Source of the DNA: Spirodela intermedia | Lineage: Eukaryota > Streptophyta > Magnoliopsida > Alismatales > Araceae | Assembly: GCA_902729315.2 (NCBI GenBank) | Contig: LR746272.1 | Coordinates: 10,844,327 to 10,908,326, forward strand | Reading direction: 5' to 3' | Length of the DNA stretch: 64,000 bases | In this document: piece by piece, positions 56,799-64,000 of the stretch | Layout: each line of letters opens with the position of its first letter | Numbering within the stretch: position 1 is the stretch's first letter | Made by a program: the position numbers and the translations under genes | The notes under the pieces: generated by a model | The model's input: only the letters and a program-made list of their open reading frames with translations | Database searches by the model: none | Told to the model about the DNA's origin: nothing

Positions 56799-58592
56799 CT
56801 GACACACATCCCCACACACTCGCGAGAGAGACACCCAAATGTACACCGTCACAGAAACACATGCACGCCTACGCGCACCCCTATGAAGTGGCAGAGACGG
56901 CGGGGAGCCATCTGCCTCTGTGTTCAGAGTGTATGAGAAAGGCGATTCGCCCAAACTCTGAGCAACACAGCCTATAAGTTCTGGTTAGAGCTACGGAAAG
57001 AGCTATCTCTATTTTCTATAAATCTTAAAACGGGGGTGGTTGCATATTTTTACTGCCAAAGTGCATTCATTGAGTTGCAGGGAGAGTCAGCATCACCTCA
57101 ATTTGACTCTGAAGGAATCTGATGTAGCCAATAGCTTCTAATAGTACAGACGCAGTGTCAGTCTGCAAAAGGAGCCTTCGGCGTCAGTCCTTTAATTAAT
57201 GAACACCAAGAAAAAAAAAAACGAAGCTGGGAAACCGCTTCAGGGTAGAAGAAACTTTCTTTCTCTCGGTAACTCATAGGAGAACGATAATCAATAGAGA
57301 ATCAAAGGATGCTATGTTATCCACCTTTCCGAACGGGGAAACTAGCTGGTGAAGGGCCGTAATTCTATCTCCTAGTTTCTCCTTCCGCACCTGAAACGAA
57401 AATGGTTGACGTCGGTGAAGCGTCTGGAAAGAAAGGACCTGGACGAATTTGTTATCTATGGCAAACCTTGAATGTGGAATGAGTTGACGGGGAAGGTTGG
57501 ATTCTCGCTTTCTTGACAGCTGTGCCATTAGATGTGCTGTTGCACTAGTGAAAATAGACAACAAGAAATTAGGGTTCTTCTTAGTATGACTAAAACATTC
57601 CCATGGGACACAGATTTATATCTTTGAGAATAACACATTCCATCTTCTAACCCTGAAAATCATTGAATTTGAGAACTCGTTTGGTAGGATATCCGATTAA
57701 CGTGACGTCTAGGATATCCTACTCGTGTGGTAGGAATGTAGAATATTATGATATTCATGATGTCCAGAGACCTTCTTCGGTAAAGTAAAAGAAAGAACAG
57801 TGAAGTAGAAAAGACTGTGAGCAAGATGGGAAAAAACCACTTCCGTACAATCTCACCCGGTAATCTCTTACCTCGGAGTGATCTATTTGCTGGGGCCTTC
57901 CTTCAAGCTGGCTACCTGAAAAGTCTAGCACGTTGCTGCTTAGACTAGTGACGCAGGATCTCGGGGACGAAACTTGCAGAACATGACTCCAGGTGGATCT
58001 TATCGTCGGAATTTCTTCGTTCCCATACCCATAGAGATATCCGTTCTCTGATGGCTCTTGCTTCACATCAGAAAGGTGGGTTCCCATTGAGTGATACAGT
58101 GCTTGATCTTCTAAACTATCAATCTTCTTGGCTTGGAACGGTGAATAGTTGCACCTGTCCTCGTCTCCGACCAATCCACCCCTGTAAGGACGACCGGGTC
58201 GCACGGGACAGGAGGAAAAAAAGAAAAGATAATCATTTTCTAAACGCAATACAGAAAAAAATCAAGCAAATGATGCCCCTCTACAACTCACAAAAATAAA
58301 AAGATGTTGATGATGAAAAAGATTGATGAGGATCTCATGGTATATGTTGTGAAACAAGAATCAGAGTCTAACCTCTAGATCGTAGAACCAAATGGAGTGA
58401 AGGCAAGGAAAATGGGGCATAAAGAGATAATTGTTCCTCCACCCCAAAGACACCTCCCACTTCGTATCCAAGATTAAAGATACTATGGTAAGCTGGCGTA
58501 CTGCTGACTACATGAGGGAGGAACGAAAGGGGAAATAGGGGTTGGTGAGGAGAGAAAAAATAACGTGTATTATCAAGACGTATATATGTATT

Positions 58593-58657
<65 letters not shown>

Positions 58658-59212
58658 TAGAAAGGAAGGGAGAGAAAGGGAGGGAGAATTATAGATGCCA
58701 ATTTAGTTTCTTGAAGAAGAAGAGGGAGACATAAAAATCAGGAAGAGGAAGCTGCAGAATTTGGTAGAAGCGGTTCCTTTGAAAGAAGAGTCTCCCAATA
58801 ATTCGTACCTTCAACCGCAGAGTTTTCGTGTATTGTCTTTCCTCTAAATTAACAGCCAAGTGGGATTTTCGTCTTCGGATGAATGAAACTACCGTCTAAA
58901 ATTAATCAATGAATCTCTATGGGAAAGATAAAATGGCAAACATCATGAATTGTTCCTCTGCTGATAAGATAATTGGGAGAACAGGTATAGATAAACAGTG
59001 ACTAACATTAGCATTTGACTCCATGACTCCGGTAGGTCTTGGTCTTCATGCCACGCTGTTTGCTGAGAGTACTGAGAAAAAACAGCAGATGTCGAAGAAG
59101 AAGACGTCAAGAATGGGGAGGCTTGTTGTGGCGGCGGCCTCATGCTGTTCCACCATCCGGGACTTCCTCCCATTATCTGCTGTGCAGTGGAGCTCTGAAA
59201 CACTCTATTCAT
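55583..59212 (-). CDS. bHLH68: bHLH68-like basic helix-loop-helix transcription factor
   Basis: Nine exons join to 333 aa: 59007-59212, 57872-58181, 57467-57544, 57325-57390, 57097-57162, 56547-56603, 56077-56121, 55805-55849 and 55583-55711. All junctions are GT-AG and in phase. The N-terminus [20 protein letters not shown], then LPESWSQ, and the C-terminus [20 protein letters not shown], then [12 protein letters not shown], are diagnostic of the bHLH68/112/123/133 group. The bHLH core is [20 protein letters not shown] (exon 4), [20 protein letters not shown] (exon 5). Exons 4 and 5 are each exactly 66 bases, as is typical of this family. The basic region lacks the canonical His-Glu-Arg E-box contacts (preceded by KKARIQPS), so DNA binding is probably non-canonical. 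These factors act in stress, root and flowering pathways. Intron 1 carries a (TA)n(GA)n repeat. Confidence 0.95.
56144..56173. repeat. (GA)n in a bHLH intron
   Basis: A run of about 15 GA units lies between bHLH exons 6 and 7. Confidence 0.9.
56764..56803. repeat. (CT)n and (TATC)n in a bHLH intron
   Basis: A CT run is followed by four TATC units, in the intron between exons 5 and 6. Confidence 0.9.
58602..58658. repeat. (TA)n(GA)n compound microsatellite
   Basis: About 15 TA units run directly into about 13 GA units inside bHLH intron 1. Confidence 0.95.
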
Positions 59213-62200
59213 GATCCAGGACCTTCTATCTTCTCCACCCTCTCGGTCTCTCGGCCTTTATCGCCCCCAGTTTTTCTTCTCAACACACCTCTTTCCTGCA
59301 ACTCTCAGGTCAATCTATGATATGTCGGCTCCTCTGCCTCTTTTTATGGGACTGAGAAGCTGAGCAGATCACAGGTTCCACGGAGACTCGATTACATGGT
59401 GTTGGGAATTTTTCGTATTGTTTATTCAGTCCTTCACAGTATTTTATTATTGCCATAGTCCTCTCTTACTCTCTCTCTCTCTCTCCTCGGCTTCATTACT
59501 TTCCCCTTCGCACCCTTTTTTTTTTGTTTTCTCCTTTTACTCGCTTTTTTCTGCTTTTGCTTTATCACAAAGTGATGAAGGAAAGTTGAGGGCAGTGTTT
59601 ACTAGCCAAAAGTAGTGGCATTGGGGGAACGAATTGATCTTAAATGAGGCTCGTCCCTAGAGTTAGGGTTAGGGTTACTGGGAGCATGCTTTTCTTACGA
59701 TACTTCTGTTCCTGCTTCGCTGATGCGGGAACAATTGGCTGAATACTTCATAACATCGCACGAATAACAAAGTCGCGCATCCATATATGCCTCGATGCAA
59801 CCCAAATATGACAAGCACCTAAAGACAGGATTTCCTCGCAAGATTGATCATCCCTGGGCATCATAGCATCAGATGATGGAGCAAAGACGAGAATAGCCAG
59901 CGTCATAATCCAAATAGGGATAAAATATACTATAACATCAACATAGGTAGACGTAGATAAGCTTTCATCTCATGGGGAACTTGGTGGTTTGTGCCAACTC
60001 AAATTAGTTTCTGCCTATAAGGTTAGTATGATTTTCTTCACTACATTATTTTTTCTAATGAGACTATGAAGTCTTGGGGATGTTACTGTTGATATCGATA
60101 TTTTCCCGGAGACTGAGAGAAGGGAGCATAATTTCTGTAAGGATATATCGTCTTCGAGGCTACAGAACTACAAAAGTCGAAACAGGGAGGAAAAGGAAAC
60201 TATTTCTTAGGAAGGAAGGAAAGATACAAGGAACACCCCCGATGTTCAAGAAACCTCGAGTAAAAAGCTATTGGTGATTTCGACGAAGAGAGGATCCATA
60301 ACAATAACAAATCAAGTTTTTGTGTCCCAATCAGTTTAGCATCCCCGGACATTCCCGATCGTGGACCTGTTTATTCATCAAATAATATTCATATACAAGT
60401 GTTATTGTGTTCAAATAATATGAAATATGTCGGGTAACGAGCCCTCCGCTTCCTCAGGGGCGTGTTTTGGGGAAGGCCTTGAGGCAGACGAGAAAGGATG
60501 ATAGAGAATTATTTGGGATTTTGGGTTCTTCGTCGCACACACTCTCACATACTCGAGTCCGTACTCTTGTTAAAAATCTTTGTCGGAGGCTGTTGTCCTT
60601 TCTGAGAGCTCCTTTCCCTTAGTTTACTCTCTTTCCCTTTAACCCCTTCCAACGAAGAACCATCCCACTCGGTTGTCTGCTTCCGCCCTAGCCATATTCC
60701 TTTCCGGGTTACTTGTTGTTTTTTGAAACCCCATCCTCCTCTCCTGCACGGCTCCGATTGTGCAACACGTTGGCGGTGACTACTGCTCAGGTCTCTCCTG
60801 GCTGCCCCTCTCATCCGAAGAAGTTGATAGAGATGGAGAGAGAAGAGAAGTAACCTGAGAAGATGTCGATTTTACATGTTTACAGTACGATATTGGCAGT
60901 AATCTGTCGACAGAACGAGTGTCAGTTGGTGATGGAAGCATCACAAGCTCCTGGAATTATTGTAGGCAATTATCTGTGTAGGCCCTAGATTTTACCTTTG
61001 AAGGGGATAAAATCTAAGCAGGGTTCATGAAGCACTCCCCTTCCTGTTTTCTTTGTACATCGCTTACTCAAACCACAATTTGACCTGGTTTATTTCGATG
61101 CACTCTCGGTTAAGCCATTTTCCAATTCGGAGAGCAAACCCATCCCACCAATTCGTTTCTCTAACGAAAAGGAAAGGTCATCTGGAAAGATTAAGTTGTC
61201 TAATACTTTCTAGCTGCGCCTGCGCGAAGTGATAAAAATTGACTGCCCTCAGAACCGGCATGTTTGCACACAAAGAAAGGCTTCCCTTAGCCCTGCTTGT
61301 TTCTTCCGGTTCCCTCTTCGTTTCTTCGGATGTAAGATATCCTTGTTTCTCTCCGCTATAGTAATCACAATTACGGGTTCAAGATTCAGATTCAGGCAGA
61401 ATAAGGCGCATGTAAATTATTTGTATGGTGCTTATCTGAGACCGATTTCCTCGCCTTTGCTTTGTCTCCTCCACTCTTTCCTTCTCCTTTATTTGCCTTT
61501 CCTTCTTTCTTTCCTCGCGTTCACCTTTGATCTTTTCCTATCTATCTTCCTCCGGATCACTGGAAGGTTGTGTGGTCGACCTTTTTCAGGAACTGTCTCT
61601 TCTCCTTTGTACTAGAAGGTGAAACCAGTGGAAAAGAGGTCATGGCTGGTTGCTTGGTTGAAAATTGCAAAATAATTTTCATGCAACATACATGGTACGA
61701 CTGTTAAACTCCAGCTAGAGAACGATATCATCTGATAAAGCGCTCGGTTGAATGAACGACTATCCACTATTGCCATCATATACATGCGGATATACAAAGG
61801 GTAGAACGAGAGAGAGAGAGAGTAGAGAGAATAGGCATTAAGCTTAGGATATCTCATTGATTACGTAGAAAGTGAAACCTTTAAACTAAACATGTGCTAA
61901 TAAATACTGTACATCTGTTTTCCCGAAGCCCAGATAAAAGACTAACCACATCGTGACAATAGATGCATGTAATCAGATCCTCGTACTCTACGGCGTCTCA
62001 TAGTTTACTCTTCTGTATATATGATCTCACTCCATATCATATTTTGGTCTTTAATTTAATACGGTGTTCGTTCTTCTGGACCGCCCCCAACCTCTACTTG
62101 AGCTTAGTCCGTCTATTCTACGTCTTGAAATCAGAATATATTTCGACAAAAACATATCTGGTGAAAGGAGGATTTGAATGTAATTGCTGCCGGGATTAAA

Positions 62201-64000
62201 CTGAGCGTTATGTTTCACCCTGTTACATCCGACTTTAGTTCTTTCATTGGTCTCTTTGCTCCTCCCTATTCTATATTCTCCTCTCTTCTTTCACTTGTCC
62301 ATCAGAGATCTCTGCATTATCCTAACGAGATGTTTTGTCGCTACTACGGTGATCTTGATCGTTGAGGACAGACTCAGCTAAATCTCGTCGTGCTCTGTGA
62401 GTGGACACATATACCTAAATCCTCCCAATATACAGCAGCTCGTATGCGGTCTCGGCGCTTCCCCAGCCCCCCCACCTAACATTCCTCATTCAGTTAAACA
62501 CCCCAATCTTCCGTCGCACGAGGGGAATCGTGGCCTCGGCTCTTATAATACGTACTCAGGACCCAACCATGCAATGTTAACTTCCCAGCCCTTTCTAACG
62601 CCCGTCATTGTCCCTATGATTCTTGTACCGAATCACACGTGGACACTGAAGATACATCACCCTTGGATTCGCTGAATAATGTCGTTGAAAAAGTTCCACT
62701 GACCTTCGGCGTCACTGTATTGACCCTCTTGTTTTAGAGAATTAAGGATTGGTCCTAGTCGCAATCTCCTGTCAGTTTCCTGTTTCTCTTTCTTCTGAAC
62801 ATGAAACGAAGACTGTACCGTTTGGGTGCCCGTATTTCAAGACTATTGGATAAGAATGGTTGATAAACATTTATGCAATAAAAGTAATCCCTTTTTATTT
62901 TTTTCATAGCCAACTATAATATTCTCTCCATAAACCTCTGTTCTATCCGATATTTCCATTGATGAAACATCTATTGACCTTTTTGTATGGTAGTTTGTTG
63001 GCTGATCAAACCTCTTAGTGAACTGTCTGTTCCCTTGTTTCAATATATGATAGCCGAATTAAGTTCAAAATGGCCAAATAGTTTCCTCATCTTAACTATT
63101 CTTGGAGGACATAAGATTTTGAACAAAACAATACGGCCATCTTTGACTCCTGTAAGCTGAAAATAGTCGCTAAAAGAAAACATAGGTCATCAGGAATGCA
63201 CATTTCTGGAATATAGTCATGGTTTATTGAGAACTATTTCCTCCGATTTCTCGTGGCCACTGGAATCAACCCTTAGGCCACTATATAACAAATGGCTCGC
63301 TAAGGTTGGAGGGTTTAGATAGCCCGTAGAAGTGAGATATTGCGTTAATAATATAGAACATTTACGCCGTACAATTATAGATCAGAAAGTTAACGGCATC
63401 ATGCCCTCTAGATATGGGGATTTGATATCTCTCGGTACTCTTCTGGGTTCCAGCTAGTTGTAGTCCCATCCGCATGTGATGATTTTTTCTGTCTGGGTGA
63501 TTTCTAATCTTCGAGGGCCTTGATTGCATAGCGATGTAAAGTGTTCTTTTGGACTACATTAATGCAAAACAATAGGATTTATGGGAAAAGCTATGCATAA
63601 TATGATGCTTTAGGTTTTTACGTGTGATCAGATATAATAACGTTCTGTTCTCTCTCTCTCTCTCTCTCTGATCCAATAAACAAAGATAAACTGAAAGGTA
63701 TATTAAGTTATATGAATAAGTTATATCTTCAGAAATTCTTGTGAATTTCTTACGACACTAACTCGGAGTTACCAGAGAGAGTTCGCCAGACACTAACTGG
63801 TATCATTTCCTTTTCACGTCTACTCTTGAAGAATAATGATATGACGTGAGCTCTTTTTCTTACAGCAGGATACAAGCCCAAGGGGGCTGATCATCTAAAA
63901 AAATGGAGTCCATAAAATGTGAACCAAGTCAATCCTGTGCACGCCTTCACCTTGGTCCTGAATCAAATCAATCGATTAGGCCAAAAAAACTGTAAATAAC
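59213..64000. other. bHLH upstream region, no gene recognised
   Basis: This includes the presumptive bHLH promoter and 5' UTR just above 59212. Longer frames (61229-61615 plus, 60545-60814 minus, 62397-62675 plus) have no domain, no family resemblance and no supporting splice pattern. A (CT)n run lies near 63650-63669. A short GTTAGGGTTAGGGTTA string near 59660 is telomere-like, but only two to three units long. Confidence 0.5.

Noticed and set aside
59655-59680. Telomere-like GTTAGGGTTAGGGTTA
   Set aside because: Only two to three units of the heptamer-like motif; too short for an interstitial telomeric array. A similar two-unit string at ~4795 is equally weak.
61229-61615. 128-codon plus-strand frame with hydrophobic stretches
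   Set aside because: Low-complexity Phe/Leu/Ser content from pyrimidine-rich DNA, with no family resemblance or neighbouring exons.
1-64000. CRISPR arrays, bacterial operons, rRNA genes
   Set aside because: None seen; the direct repeats present are microsatellites or segmental duplications in a plant nuclear context.

Overview
This is nuclear DNA from a flowering plant. Genes are split by GT-AG introns, and the families are plant-specific: EMBRYONIC FLOWER 1, CDKF-type CDK-activating kinase, a type II ROP GTPase, coiled-coil NLR immune receptors, bark-storage-protein-like phosphorylases and a bHLH68-type factor. CT/GA microsatellites are unusually abundant. The NLRs are all coiled-coil (non-TIR) type. 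I cannot place the species from the sequence alone.

Layout. 1-4.9 kb is intergenic and rich in simple repeats, including a ~735-base polypyrimidine tract and a ~360-base AAG array. 5-12 kb (+) carries an EMF1-like Polycomb-associated gene, with a probable leader exon near 5.2 kb and coding exons from 7.15 kb. 13-15.1 kb (-) is a complete two-exon CDKF;1-like kinase. 16.5-17.0 kb (+) is a PLAC8-family gene lacking a recognisable first exon. 17.4-19.2 kb (-) is a complete eight-exon type II ROP GTPase.

20.3-44.6 kb is a tandem array of four NLR modules, all on the minus strand. Each module has a full NLR or near-complete copy, a degenerate LRR relic just 3' of it, and a related 5' flank. Copies 2-4 are intact single-exon genes of about 1,015-1,030 codons. 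Copy 1 has an in-frame stop and three changed NB-ARC signature residues. Between modules lie NB-ARC relics, a 402-base solo-LTR-like insertion with a 5-base target duplication, and a ~2 kb inserted segment. That segment carries a small two-exon gene for a serine palmitoyltransferase small subunit (62 aa). Near-identical tracts shared between copies point to recent gene conversion.

44.6-47.6 kb is mostly unrecognised. 47.6-49.5 kb (-) is a complete five-exon bark-storage-protein/nucleosidase-like gene. 50.4-50.9 kb holds the 3' stub of an FGGY carbohydrate kinase, next to an AT-rich block (~50.9-55 kb) with no recognisable gene. 55.6-59.2 kb (-) is a complete nine-exon bHLH68-like gene. 59.2-64 kb shows nothing I can call.

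From memory, ROP9, a phosphorylase-family gene, CDKF;1 and bHLH68 are close neighbours on Arabidopsis chromosome 4. If so, the NLR array has grown inside an old conserved gene block. The most useful results are the mosaic NLR array with its degraded first copy, and the hidden sphingolipid-enzyme subunit gene inside it.
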